A stretch of 64,000 nt of DNA from Alistipes sp. (GTDB lineage Bacteria > Bacteroidota > Bacteroidia > Bacteroidales > Rikenellaceae): assembly GCA_031285405.1 (NCBI GenBank), contig JAITWH010000029.1:17125-81124 (forward strand), given 5' to 3'. The notes under the pieces were generated by a model. The model did no database searches. It worked only from the letters and a program-made list of their open reading frames with translations, and was not told where the DNA came from. Position 1 is the stretch's first letter. The number at the start of each line of letters is the position of its first letter. Both the position numbers and the translations under genes were made by a program. This document shows, one piece after another, positions 46,486 to 55,689 of the stretch.

Positions 46486-47277
46486 ATGAGAACCGCACAT
46501 TTTTCAACCCTGATTGTAGCTTTTGCCGCCCTCATGACCTCGCTGCCCGCCTTCGGTTGGGGCGAAAAGGGTCACAACGCCATTGCCCACATTGCCCAGA
46601 ACCACCTGACACGCAGGGCGCAACGCGAGGTGACCCGCCTGTTGGAGGGCCACAACATGGCCTACTGGTCGTCGTGGGCCGACGGACTGAGAGAGGACAA
46701 CCGCTACGACTTCATCTCGACGTGGCACTACGCCAACGCCGACGAGGGGCACACCTACGCCACCGCCGACAAGAATCCCGAGGGCGACGTCTACACCGCC
46801 GTTGAGCTGTGCGTCGAAAAGTTGCGCGAGAAGGGGCTGAGCGACTCGCTCCGGAGTCTGCACCTAAAGCTGTTGATCCACTTTGTGGGCGACATGCACT
46901 GCCCCATGCACGCCGGACACGCGAGCGATCGCGGCGGCAACGGATACGCGGTGAACTTCCGCGGCCGCAAGACCAACCTCCACAGTCTGTGGGACTCGCA
47001 GTTCGTCGACGCCGCCCACGCCTGGAGCGCCACCGAATGGGCCGAGAATGTCGATGTGAAGTTGGGTCGCGACGCCCGTCGCGAGATCGAGGCCGGCACG
47101 CCGCTGGACTGGATGGAGCAGACGGTCGTAGTGTCGCACTCGCTGTACGCCGGCACGCCGCAAAACGTGTCGCTCTCGTGGGACTACATCAACAAGTACG
47201 CCCCGCTGGTCGAAGAGAAATTCATGGAGGGCGGCTACCGTTTGGCAAAACTCCTCAACGAGATCTTCAGCCGGTAA
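46486..47277 (+). CDS. S1/P1-type nuclease
   Basis: 263 residues. After the signal peptide (cut before Trp) the mature enzyme starts WGEKGHNAIAHIAQNHL, with the trinuclear zinc ligands Trp1 and His. LLIHFVGDMHCPMHAG carries the His/Asp cluster, and NLHSLWDSQFVD the last. Exported nuclease for single-stranded DNA/RNA or 3'-nucleotides, useful for phosphate or nucleoside scavenging. Before the insertion of the mobile element, it was convergent with mnmE, the stops 26 bp apart. Confidence 0.95.
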   Translation: MRTAHFSTLIVAFAALMTSLPAFGWGEKGHNAIAHIAQNHLTRRAQREVTRLLEGHNMAYWSSWADGLREDNRYDFISTWHYANADEGHTYATADKNPEGDVYTAVELCVEKLREKGLSDSLRSLHLKLLIHFVGDMHCPMHAGHASDRGGNGYAVNFRGRKTNLHSLWDSQFVDAAHAWSATEWAENVDVKLGRDARREIEAGTPLDWMEQTVVVSHSLYAGTPQNVSLSWDYINKYAPLVEEKFMEGGYRLAKLLNEIFSR

Positions 47278-47302
47278 AAGCCTTTAACGCGCGCTTGCTG
47301 CG

Positions 47303-47320
47303 CTACTTCCCGATGCAGAA
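47303..47320 (-). other. Duplicated 3' end of mnmE (attachment site, far end of element)
   Basis: On the minus strand reads TTCTGCATCGGGAAGTAG, encoding Phe-Cys-Ile-Gly-Lys and a stop. This is the expected MnmE C-terminus and probably the host's original one, since its codons are the more GC-rich. The partner copy at 61722-61739 is TTTTGCATCGGAAAGTAA. Confidence 0.8.
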
Positions 47321-47383
47321 ATAATGCACTTCTGCGTAATTGTCTTATTGTCAAATCATTGCAGCATAGGTATCGTGCATTGA

Positions 47384-47402
47384 GTTGCAAATCTGCGGCA
47401 AA
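47384..47402 (+). repeat. Direct repeat, left copy (att or integrase arm site)
   Basis: GTTGCAAATCTGCGGCAAA, identical to 61592-61610. Either the recombined core itself or an arm-type integrase site, since a better positional match to the gene end lies further out. Confidence 0.75.
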
Positions 47403-47428
47403 CTATTTTTTGGTCATTTATTTGAGGG

Positions 47429-48466
47429 TCATTGCTCCTCTTTGTAGTACACCTTATAGAATTTACCCTTATCGTCCTCGCCCTGCTCGATGAGGTTGCG
47501 GTCGCCGTGGACGTAAATGTGGAAATTCTTGTCGAGTTTGATAACGCTCTTGAACACGCGCGCCTGCTTTTTGACCGCGCTGTCGGAGATGGTGAAACTA
47601 TCCGAAAACTCAATGTCCCGATCGCGCGCATATTCGTCCCTATACCGATTGAAACTGTCGATTACCTCCGGCTGGGCGATCACCTCGTTGGCAAACTCAT
47701 CCATATCGAACGTGTCTTTCTCCTTGAAGAATTTCACCGACTTGTTGAGCAGATCGACCTGATCGGCTTTCGATACCTCGAAATGGTTGGGTAGTTCGTG
47801 AGTCACAAAATTCTTTGTCATCGACAGTAAATTTTGCGTATTGTAGTACTCGTCTCGCCGCTGGCGAACGTGGAGGAAGTCGTCGATCCAATACTGCGCC
47901 TCCGCCCCTTTGTTGGTGTTGTCAACGATCGCCACCACATAACCGTTCTCCCTGTCCGTGTTGAAGATCAGACAGCCCTTGTCGAGCTTGTTGATGTTGA
48001 TCCCCTGCTGGCTCTCGATCTCGAAACCATCGCCTGCCGGATAGACCTTGAGGAACGTGTCCTTATTCTCCGACTTGAACAGCCCGACCGCATCGACCGT
48101 CTCGCCATCCACGATGCAATCCTTAAAATAGACCACATAGAACTCCCCGCCCTTGATTTTCGGGTGGTTGCTTTGCTCGTACAGGTGCTTGGCGAGATTC
48201 ACCGACTGCTCGTGCAGAGCTTCGGGACTGTCGAAAATCTTTGAGGCGTACACATACACCTCGTTGAGGGTAATGTCGGCCTCGTGTGTGAAATTAAAAT
48301 ATACAGAGGCCTTGAACGAGGCTGTGAAATAATTGGTCAAATCCGACATCGTTTTGTCATCAATATCGGCAGGAGCATTCGATATTCGTAACATACCTCC
48401 TTCGGTTTTGTTTTCAATACCGCAAATAACTATGCCGCAAATCTGGGAATCTGAGAGTTGTATCAT
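47429..48466 (-). CDS. Nucleoid-associated protein, NdpA family (Bacteroidetes form)
   Basis: 345 residues, cytoplasmic. The sequence matches the NdpA/37-kDa nucleoid-associated family as found in Bacteroidetes: EQSVNLAKHLYEQSNHPKIK, INKLDKGCLIFNTDRENGYV and the end KSVIKLDKNFHIYVHGDRNL. The family binds DNA; the cellular role is poorly known. Third gene of a tight operon, 1 bp after the membrane protein gene. Its upstream partner at 49733 is a second, divergent NdpA/YejK protein. Confidence 0.85.
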   Translation of the reverse strand: MIQLSDSQICGIVICGIENKTEGGMLRISNAPADIDDKTMSDLTNYFTASFKASVYFNFTHEADITLNEVYVYASKIFDSPEALHEQSVNLAKHLYEQSNHPKIKGGEFYVVYFKDCIVDGETVDAVGLFKSENKDTFLKVYPAGDGFEIESQQGININKLDKGCLIFNTDRENGYVVAIVDNTNKGAEAQYWIDDFLHVRQRRDEYYNTQNLLSMTKNFVTHELPNHFEVSKADQVDLLNKSVKFFKEKDTFDMDEFANEVIAQPEVIDSFNRYRDEYARDRDIEFSDSFTISDSAVKKQARVFKSVIKLDKNFHIYVHGDRNLIEQGEDDKGKFYKVYYKEEQ

Positions 48467-48467
48467 T

Positions 48468-49733
48468 TTATGCGAAAGTGAGTTTTATTAATTGTAAAAC
48501 AAGTGTGGCGCAGACAATCAACACATTTAACGTCCAACTTACAACATTCGTCAATTGGCCTGCAACGAAGAGAATTACTTTAGGTATGCAAAGGAATAAA
48601 ACAAATAGAATTGGGATAGTGATTACAATGGATTTAGTTGCACATATCCGTCGATATTGCGTCTTAAGATTGTTATCAAGTCTTGAAAAACGATCACTGA
48701 TTACGCTATTGAGGCTTGATTGGGAGTCCTCAATATGGTATGTGGCTTTATATTCAGACACATTGTTGTTTATTATATCCAGAGCATCTTCTTGGTTTTT
48801 TAGAAACATCCATATCAATATCGCAAAAATCACAACACCTATGACTATGGAAATATTCAATAATGAAAATGTTTGATCTTTCTCTATTCCCGCTATTGCT
48901 AAAATGAATGCAGCAGGAATTGCAATGAGACGCTCTTGTGCTCCATTTATAACACTTTGCAGTTTATCAGAAAAATCAAGAACTGCACTATCAATTTTGG
49001 TTTTTACTTCATTAAATGAGAAATTGCGAACATAAACCTCGTGGCTACAAATACACCTTTTTTGATAGTCCGTAATGTTGCGAATCAAATTAGCAAACTT
49101 CTTATCATCGTATATGTTTTGTATAAAGGCTAAAAGTTCTTGTAGATATAGTTTCGAAATTATGTCTTGCTTATTTTTCAGAGAGGTCAAGATGTTGTCG
49201 TATGACTTATCTATAACAGGCATGGCCGAAATATCGATTGCATCATACTTTATTGGCAATTCCTCAAGTTGATGGTTATTGGATATGCAAAGTGTTCTTT
49301 GATCTTCAGCCTTGTAGTTACATACCGACCTTAAGACATCGATAAGTTTATGTACGAAATCAAGTTTGGTTATTTCTGCACTCCCTGAAGTTTTAGAATA
49401 ACCTGCATCTAATATATAGAAATCATCAGGCATTTTGTTATCTGCCTGACATTGCCTGACGAAATCTTTGAAGGTGGCATATAAATGTATACTCCTTAAT
49501 TTGTGTATCGGAAATTCTATTTTTCCAACTTTCTGTTCCTCTTGCAAATTAGATACTATTATAACCTGATTATCTTCATCATATAAATGGTTGAAGCAAT
49601 CTTGTTCGCTCAAATATCGGATAACATCAATATCTGCTAAGCCAATAATAAAATCTGTTTTTATTAAAATCTTAGACTCCTCGTCATAATGCGCATCATT
49701 AAGAAAAGATGCTATTTGTTCTAAAGTCGCCAT
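48468..49733 (-). CDS. Multi-TM protein of unknown function between two NdpA-type genes
   Basis: 421 residues, AT-rich. Residues about 1-230 are soluble, with acidic phrases (YDEESKILIKTDFIIGLADI, HLYDEDNQVIIVSNLQEEQK). A helical stretch (KTKIDSAVLDFSDKLQSVIN) leads to four predicted TM helices in two pairs (RLIAIPAAFILAIAG and ISIVIGVVIFAILIWMFL, then IVITIPILFVLFLCIPKVIL and WTLNVLIVCATLVLQLI). I recognise no family. Its start overlaps the stop of the gene before (TAATG) and its stop is 1 bp from the gene after, so the three must be coexpressed. Confidence 0.8.
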   Translation of the reverse strand: MATLEQIASFLNDAHYDEESKILIKTDFIIGLADIDVIRYLSEQDCFNHLYDEDNQVIIVSNLQEEQKVGKIEFPIHKLRSIHLYATFKDFVRQCQADNKMPDDFYILDAGYSKTSGSAEITKLDFVHKLIDVLRSVCNYKAEDQRTLCISNNHQLEELPIKYDAIDISAMPVIDKSYDNILTSLKNKQDIISKLYLQELLAFIQNIYDDKKFANLIRNITDYQKRCICSHEVYVRNFSFNEVKTKIDSAVLDFSDKLQSVINGAQERLIAIPAAFILAIAGIEKDQTFSLLNISIVIGVVIFAILIWMFLKNQEDALDIINNNVSEYKATYHIEDSQSSLNSVISDRFSRLDNNLKTQYRRICATKSIVITIPILFVLFLCIPKVILFVAGQLTNVVSWTLNVLIVCATLVLQLIKLTFA

Positions 49734-50770
49734 TATGAGAATTGATTTGCTAATTCGACAGGAACCTGCTCTATCTTCAGTGTATTCGAGGTTTTATCAT
49801 AAAAGACAGTCTCTCCGATTAGAGATGCGTCAATTTCAAGGGTCATTTTTTTGTCTTTGAACCTAATGACCTGCAAATTCTGTAACGTTTTTTTATGACC
49901 ACTAATAATAGGGCCAACTCCATATTCCTCTTGACCAGCAAATTCTGCAAACTCTCTTGGATCATCACCATTAACTATTGCTGACAATGAATCCAAAAGA
50001 ATCTCTTGATTGGCGGTCATCCGATCCATTGCGTGTCGAAAGACACGGGATCTGACTTCTTTCGTCTTATCTTCGTCATACTCTTTCTGTTTGCAGTATC
50101 CGTTAATCGCATTAAGTAAATTCACAGATGCAACTTCATTGGTTTGCTTGTTGCAACAACCAACAAACTTATTCATAAAATAATCACTAATGCCTTTCTT
50201 GCCCTTTACAAAAGCCAAATAAGTCTTACTATCGGTCTCTTTATTATCCAAGAAGTTTTGCCACCTTGATAGGTTAATGCGACAAGCGAGGTCTATTTTG
50301 CTCAAATCAAGATTTTGGATGCTTTTTATGGTAAGCGAGTCATTTAGACTGTATCCTGGCTTATTATCAATAGCAAGTATAAGAAAATAGAAATTATTGT
50401 TTGTAGTGTTCTTGTAGTGAGCAAATACCATGAATGCTCCCGTCGCTCCTGCACTGGCATTAATAACCTTCCGGTATAAAAACATCGCATTTCGTGTGAA
50501 CTTCAAAAATTCACATTTCTTATCTTTGAAATCACATAGCTGTTTATTGAAGTCGTCATTCTCTCCATTAAAAGTACCGTAAGTTGGTGAGGAGTTTTTT
50601 TGAAAAGAGTCCGTTATTCTCGCTATGAACTGCTTCTCAACATCGGTGATGGGCAAAACTGCCTGATTACACTTGATATTACCGGTGTTTAGCCCTTTTG
50701 TTTTAGTAATTCGATGAATTACAATATTCTTCAGGTCAATATTATGACCCCTCTTCTTCAGTTCCACCAT
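49733..50770 (-). CDS. Nucleoid-associated protein, YejK/NdpA-like
   Basis: 345 residues. Although distant from the protein at 47429, it follows E. coli YejK through its whole length: FMVFAHYKNTTNNNFYFLIL, ACRINLSRWQNFL, TYLAFVKGKKGISDYFMNKF (compare YLTFLKGR...DFFMDFLG in YejK), and an end with MTLEIDASLIGETVFYD and VPVELANQFS. It probably binds DNA. First gene of the three-gene operon; AT-rich. Confidence 0.82.
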   Translation of the reverse strand: MVELKKRGHNIDLKNIVIHRITKTKGLNTGNIKCNQAVLPITDVEKQFIARITDSFQKNSSPTYGTFNGENDDFNKQLCDFKDKKCEFLKFTRNAMFLYRKVINASAGATGAFMVFAHYKNTTNNNFYFLILAIDNKPGYSLNDSLTIKSIQNLDLSKIDLACRINLSRWQNFLDNKETDSKTYLAFVKGKKGISDYFMNKFVGCCNKQTNEVASVNLLNAINGYCKQKEYDEDKTKEVRSRVFRHAMDRMTANQEILLDSLSAIVNGDDPREFAEFAGQEEYGVGPIISGHKKTLQNLQVIRFKDKKMTLEIDASLIGETVFYDKTSNTLKIEQVPVELANQFS

Positions 50771-50837
50771 AACTATAGATTTTTAAGTTAGTTTTTTAGC
50801 CATCACTATAATCCACTGCAATCAGTTCCTCAAAGTT

Positions 50838-51887
50838 TCACTTTCTCCCTAAATATTCCACTTTGTTATTACTCCCTTCTTTCTGCTGTAACCGCTTGAC
50901 TTCCTTATCGAAGTCGGAAACTATCTTTTGCGTTTTGTTGAACTCGTCATACTCCTCGATTGCCTTTTGATCGGCTCGGGCTTTCGATATTTTGCCCTTG
51001 TCGTGGGGGATTTGGTACTTTCGAAAATGCAAAAATTCATTGACGCTCGCGGCAAACTGCTCCATCGTGAACGTATTCTCCCGCTCGACTAAATCCTCGA
51101 TATAGTCGAAATATCCTGTCACGGCGCGTTCCAAACGGCGAATTTCATTCTCCGGCAGATAATTTTTTGCAACCGTGACATCCGACTTCAAAATTCGTCC
51201 GGCGGGCGAGTTTTTCCACGTCGTGAGTCCCATATTTTCGGCACTGCGGTCAGCTTTGGTGTAGATAATCTCCGCCGCCGTCTGCCCCGTGATGGCAAAA
51301 TGGAACTTATTTTGCACCATCGCGTAAAAGTCTTTGGTCACAGGCGAATCGCGATTATAGTCGATACTGCATTCCGCGAAAATATCGGTAATTTGCTGAT
51401 AAATACGCCGTTCGCTCGCACGGATGGAGCGAACACGCTCCAACAGTTCCCGAAAATAGTCCTTGCCAAAAGCGGTCTTCCCCTGCTTCAATCGCTCGTC
51501 GTCGAGGACAAAGCCTTTTGTGATAAACTCCTTCAGCGTCCCCGTCGCCCAGATTCGGAATTGCGTCGCCTGCGCCGAATTTACACGATAGCCGACGGAG
51601 ATAATCGCGTCGAGGTTGTAGAACTCCACGCCCTCGCTAATTTGGCCTCTGAAGCCCCTCTGCACGACTGTTTCCAAAATGGAAACAGTCGCACGCTCCT
51701 GCAATTCGCCACTTTCGTAGATATTTTTAAGGTGTTTGCTGATCGCCGGAATTTGCACGCCGAACAGCACGGCCATCGCCTTTTGCGTCAGCCAAACGGT
51801 CTCGTCCTTTACCACCACATCGACCTTGACGTTTTCCTGCGGTGTGTTGTATATCAGAAATTGAAGTTCTTTGGTCATATATCGCAT
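50838..51887 (-). CDS. rhuM: RhuM-family protein
   Basis: 349 residues of the RhuM (virulence/antirepressor-like) family: VWLTQKAMAVLFGVQIPAIS, FYNLDAIISVGYRVNSAQAT, QFRIWATGTLKEFITKGFVL and a Fic-like tail region. Common in mobile elements and pathogenicity islands, often near restriction or toxin-antitoxin genes; activity unknown. A hairpin with 12-bp perfect arms and an AAA loop (51665-51691) lies in its coding sequence. Confidence 0.9.
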   Translation of the reverse strand: MRYMTKELQFLIYNTPQENVKVDVVVKDETVWLTQKAMAVLFGVQIPAISKHLKNIYESGELQERATVSILETVVQRGFRGQISEGVEFYNLDAIISVGYRVNSAQATQFRIWATGTLKEFITKGFVLDDERLKQGKTAFGKDYFRELLERVRSIRASERRIYQQITDIFAECSIDYNRDSPVTKDFYAMVQNKFHFAITGQTAAEIIYTKADRSAENMGLTTWKNSPAGRILKSDVTVAKNYLPENEIRRLERAVTGYFDYIEDLVERENTFTMEQFAASVNEFLHFRKYQIPHDKGKISKARADQKAIEEYDEFNKTQKIVSDFDKEVKRLQQKEGSNNKVEYLGRK

Positions 51888-51953
51888 ATTATCTATCTGC
51901 CAAAGTTAATAAAATGTCTTGAAGTGGAGGAATTTCGAGGAGTTTATTTGTTA

Positions 51954-54569
51954 TCAGCCCTTCAACTTCCCCAACCTCATCACGATTGAGGTTTGGCTTC
52001 TCCCCATTTTCTCGGCGATGTATTTTACGCTCTTGTCCCTCCTGTGGAGATCGAGAAGGTATTTGTCGGCGGCGGGTGTCCATCGTTTGCCTGAATTGCG
52101 GTGTGGTTGGTGGCTTTCAGCCGTGACCTGTTCGGGATGCAGGAACTCATCGACGAAAACGGACGGGAAACGCCTATCGTACAGCACGATGGTTTTCGCT
52201 TTGGCTCGCGTGATTGCCACATAAAACAGCCTTCGTTCCTCGCCATACGGAAATTGGTCGCTTGCGGTCAGTACATAGTTCAGAACAGGATCGTCGCTGA
52301 CAAGCGAGGGGAAGCCATATGTGTCTTTATTACATTGAAGGATAATCACATAGTCAGCTTCAAGTCCCTTCGATTTATGGACGGTAAGAAACTCGATTTC
52401 ACGATCTCCAATGATGTAGAAGAAACGATTGCCCCGCTTGACGTATTTGTACATAAACGAGAGATAGTAATCGTCGAAAGAGTAGCGTCCCAACAGAAAA
52501 ACAGACTTGTCGGGCGGGATTTGTGCGATTATTCTCCCGATGGTGTTGCAATAATCGGCTCGGTCATATGCGCAAAATTCCAAATCAGTTTTGGCTTCCG
52601 CGCTGGACGGGTGAATGCTCTTTTTGATTTGAGCGTCATTGCGTTGTATGAATTGTGAGGATAGGCCGACCAACGGCTCGCCAAAACGGTAAGTCGTCTC
52701 GATCTTGTTGATCTCGGTTGCGCCGAAATAATCGGGAAATTGGTTAAAAAGAGCCATATCGCTCCCCGAAAAGCGATATATAGACTGCCAATCGTCGCCG
52801 ACACAATATAGTTTGGCCGGAGGATTTCCCTCCCGCAAAACTTTCAGGAAGTTGTAGCGATCCACCGAAATGTCCTGAAACTCATCTACGATAATGTAGT
52901 CATATCCAACAAGATGAGTGGAGCGACAAATATCGGTGGCTTGTAAAATGGTATCGGTAAAATCTATCTGCCCGCTTGTCCGCAGAGCCTCGATGTAGCG
53001 TTCGTAAACAGGCAGAAAAATATTTTTGACGATAAATACGCTCCGCTTGTCGTTCTCCCGGCTAGCCTGCCGCAACACGTTGTTAATGGATTTGCAACTC
53101 GATTTGACCAACGTTATAAACGTCGCCACGAGCCGAATGAACGCTTTCTCCTGCTTACTGCCTTTGGGCAACACCAGATCGCACAACTCTGTGGCCGACT
53201 TTTCGAGAATGGGAACGCCCGCATTGCTCAACAGGGCTTTCAGCACCTCCTTAATGTCCGATTGATAAAAATCCGCGCTCGATGTGGTTAGGAGCGTTGT
53301 TCCGAATTTTTCGTGGGCGGCCTTCTTCCACGCTATGCCATCGTTATATTGTCGATTCGCCTCCTCATAAGTGATGCCCCTGTCTTTGGCGAACCACATA
53401 GGTACAAGCCCGCGCTCGTTCACCCCGAAGTGTTCCAGATATATGCGTTTCCGTTTGCCGTTCCGCTCGAAGTAGATCGAGAAGTCGGGCTTGTATTGGG
53501 AGTGCATTTCGTCGGCTAACGGATGTTCGTATTGTTCTTCGTATCGGAACTTCACGCCGAGAGAGGACAACACGAAGCAGATTTTTTGCTCCTGCTCGCT
53601 TCTGACCCAGATTGTTCGCCCGTCCATATCGGGGAACAGTGCTTTCAGCTGCACCTTCTTCTGTTCGGAGAGTTGCTCCCTGCGTTCATTTTTCCGCCGC
53701 TCCCAATCCGCCTCTTGCGGTTGGTAGTCGGCAAAATACTCGACGATGCTTTTTTTGAACTCCGTTTTTTCCAATAGCTCGCGATAAATCTCCACAATGA
53801 AAGCATCCGTGTTGTCGCAAATCAACGGCTTAACCCCGGTCATCTGCCCGATTAGGTCGATAGCCAACTTATGAAAGGTGTATCCACGCAATCCCGGTGT
53901 CGCCAATCGTTCGGTCAATTCGGCGGCGGCCTTGTTCGTGTAGCTGATGAGTAGGATTCGTGCGGGGTCGATGCGCTTTATCTCGGTCAGATATTTGACC
54001 TTACCGATAATGGATGACGTTTTGCCACTCCCCGCACTACTGACCACCAAACAATTATCCTCCTCTGAAACGATGGAGCGCCTCTGCTGTTTATCCAACG
54101 GATATTTCAGGCAACAATCGAAAAAATCCTTGTGCGTTTCGAGCAGATGCCGGATGACCTTTTTATTGTGGTCTTTGGTGAGACTGGGGATCGACTCAAA
54201 GTCGTAAATTAGTTTCTTAATTGCGTCCGATGGCTTGATGTCGAAGGTGGATAGCCTTTTATTGAGCGACGATGCCTCTTTGTAAATCTCGGAATAGTGG
54301 CGGGTAAACCGTTTTTCCTGCGACGAAGATATGACCTGCCCTGCAAATGAGCGTTCAAAATCAGCCTCGATGTCGGTGGCAAAATTTTTATAGACGTTGG
54401 GAATAGCCGCTCTCGCATCGCTATCCCGCTTCTGCTCAAAAGAGGATATATCCGCGATTCTTTCGGTGAGTTCCCTGACCTCTCTTTTCAGCCGCGTCCG
54501 TCGCATTATCACCGTAGCAATAATAACTACGGCGGCAATACAAAGCCCTATGGCGAGTAAGGGGGGCAT
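51954..54569 (-). CDS. UvrD/Rep-like helicase with N-terminal membrane anchor and nuclease-like insert
   Basis: 871 residues. An N-terminal TM helix (LLAIGLCIAAVVIIATVIM) is followed by coiled coil, Walker A SSAGSGKTSS near residue 178, motif Ia, an insert from about 285 to 430 with YKPDFSIYFERNGKRKRIYL (Asp and later Glu/Lys order like a PD-(D/E)xK fold), then motif II VDEFQDIS, YRF, and the late motifs FLTVHKSKGLEADYV and VAITRAKAKT. The last 60 residues resemble a Myb/SANT-like HTH (RWTPAADKYLLDLHRRDKSV). Superfamily 1 3'-5' helicases of this kind are often encoded in defense loci. Neighbours are rhuM downstream and two small exported proteins upstream. Confidence 0.87.
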   Translation of the reverse strand: MPPLLAIGLCIAAVVIIATVIMRRTRLKREVRELTERIADISSFEQKRDSDARAAIPNVYKNFATDIEADFERSFAGQVISSSQEKRFTRHYSEIYKEASSLNKRLSTFDIKPSDAIKKLIYDFESIPSLTKDHNKKVIRHLLETHKDFFDCCLKYPLDKQQRRSIVSEEDNCLVVSSAGSGKTSSIIGKVKYLTEIKRIDPARILLISYTNKAAAELTERLATPGLRGYTFHKLAIDLIGQMTGVKPLICDNTDAFIVEIYRELLEKTEFKKSIVEYFADYQPQEADWERRKNERREQLSEQKKVQLKALFPDMDGRTIWVRSEQEQKICFVLSSLGVKFRYEEQYEHPLADEMHSQYKPDFSIYFERNGKRKRIYLEHFGVNERGLVPMWFAKDRGITYEEANRQYNDGIAWKKAAHEKFGTTLLTTSSADFYQSDIKEVLKALLSNAGVPILEKSATELCDLVLPKGSKQEKAFIRLVATFITLVKSSCKSINNVLRQASRENDKRSVFIVKNIFLPVYERYIEALRTSGQIDFTDTILQATDICRSTHLVGYDYIIVDEFQDISVDRYNFLKVLREGNPPAKLYCVGDDWQSIYRFSGSDMALFNQFPDYFGATEINKIETTYRFGEPLVGLSSQFIQRNDAQIKKSIHPSSAEAKTDLEFCAYDRADYCNTIGRIIAQIPPDKSVFLLGRYSFDDYYLSFMYKYVKRGNRFFYIIGDREIEFLTVHKSKGLEADYVIILQCNKDTYGFPSLVSDDPVLNYVLTASDQFPYGEERRLFYVAITRAKAKTIVLYDRRFPSVFVDEFLHPEQVTAESHQPHRNSGKRWTPAADKYLLDLHRRDKSVKYIAEKMGRSQTSIVMRLGKLKG

Positions 54570-54583
54570 AGGGCGATGAGGAT

Positions 54584-55075
54584 TTATTTTGCTAACACAG
54601 CTGATAAACTACGGGTAATCGCTTGCCGAATATCATCAGCTTCGGTTTCTCCCTGCCCCTCTGCCGTGCCGGAACAAATCAGAGTATGTGTTCTTGCCGA
54701 AATAAATTGTATCGTTACCTCTATCGTATATCCCAACCCGCGATTCCTTCTACCACTCTCCCCATAATTCACGATAAGAGTTTCGTCGGATAATTCGGGT
54801 CTCAACTCCGGTAGCACGATAAATCCCTCTTTAGATAGTATTCCGGCAATGACATCACTTGGATTGACACTCTTGGTGGTTGTCGCGCCATATGCACCGT
54901 AATTTCCACCATACAAAGAACCTGCGCTTGAAGTCAGAGTTTCCGTAGGAGAAATAAACACATATTGATAGTCGTTAATATTGCCGTTGTTGATGGTGGT
55001 CGCCATTCGTAACGGGGCGCAGTTGCTCATCAAAACACCTGCAAGTATAACTCCCAAAAATCTAATTATTTTCAT
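54584..55075 (-). CDS. Hypothetical lipoprotein on the element
   Basis: 163 residues from MKIIRFLGVILAGVLMSNC (lipobox Cys). A Gly/Tyr-rich segment (SSAGSLYGGNYGAYGATTTK) follows. The end (GLGYTIEVTIQFISARTHTL) is beta-rich. No family recognised. A longer start at 55141 overlaps the previous gene and adds a basic leader; rejected. 14 bp upstream of the helicase gene. Confidence 0.75.
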   Translation of the reverse strand: MKIIRFLGVILAGVLMSNCAPLRMATTINNGNINDYQYVFISPTETLTSSAGSLYGGNYGAYGATTTKSVNPSDVIAGILSKEGFIVLPELRPELSDETLIVNYGESGRRNRGLGYTIEVTIQFISARTHTLICSGTAEGQGETEADDIRQAITRSLSAVLAK

Positions 55076-55100
55076 GTCGCTACGCCTATTGATGGAATTT

Positions 55101-55487
55101 TCATTCGATAACAACTGCCGGTACCGTTTTGACCATCTCATTCCTTGCAGTATATTGATATGTGCCTATTTGTCTTGCACACTTGCCTGACGGAATCTTG
55201 ATTTTTTGCTCGTCATAGTATGACCCGCCATCATTATTGATAAGCAGCACCAACATCCGGTCATCGTACATAAAGTCGCCTGTATAGGCCAATGCCGCAT
55301 CTGGTGCCAAAACCTGCATAACTTCTAATTCGCCGCTTGTTGTTATGCATTCGCCTTTTTCGGGAAACACCGTAAGACCCGGAAAGCCATCGTTAGGTTG
55401 ATTCGCAGCATTAATCGCAAATGCCACTAAAATTGTCAGCACAACCCCTGTGACTAATCCTCCGAAAAACAATAGTGCCTTTTTCAT
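55101..55487 (-). CDS. Small membrane-anchored protein
   Basis: 128 residues with one N-terminal hydrophobic helix (ALLFFGGLVTGVVLTILVAF) and a C-terminal extracytoplasmic domain (FPEKGECITTSGELEVMQVL, GSYYDEQKIKIPSGKCARQI) that has two cysteines able to pair. No family known to me. Lies upstream of the lipoprotein and helicase genes on the same strand. Confidence 0.75.
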   Translation of the reverse strand: MKKALLFFGGLVTGVVLTILVAFAINAANQPNDGFPGLTVFPEKGECITTSGELEVMQVLAPDAALAYTGDFMYDDRMLVLLINNDGGSYYDEQKIKIPSGKCARQIGTYQYTARNEMVKTVPAVVIE

Positions 55488-55689
55488 CGCTTTATTTTTT
55501 TTGATCTATTTCCGTCCAAATTCGTGAAAATGATGGTCAAAACCCATTACCGACAAAGGTACAAAATCTTGGCTAACGGGGATATATTTCATTGATTTTC
55601 AATCCGCCCTTACTCTGCAAAGATATGAACTTTCTGCATCTCGACAAATGTGTCGAGGTTGAAATATGAAATATTCCTCTATTTTGTGT

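Noticed and set aside
47384..47402. Taking the 19-bp perfect repeat as the only boundary of the mobile element
   Set aside because: The mnmE 3'-end copy at 47303-47320 lies further out and explains the site better, so the 19-bp repeat may be an internal arm site. Both are reported.
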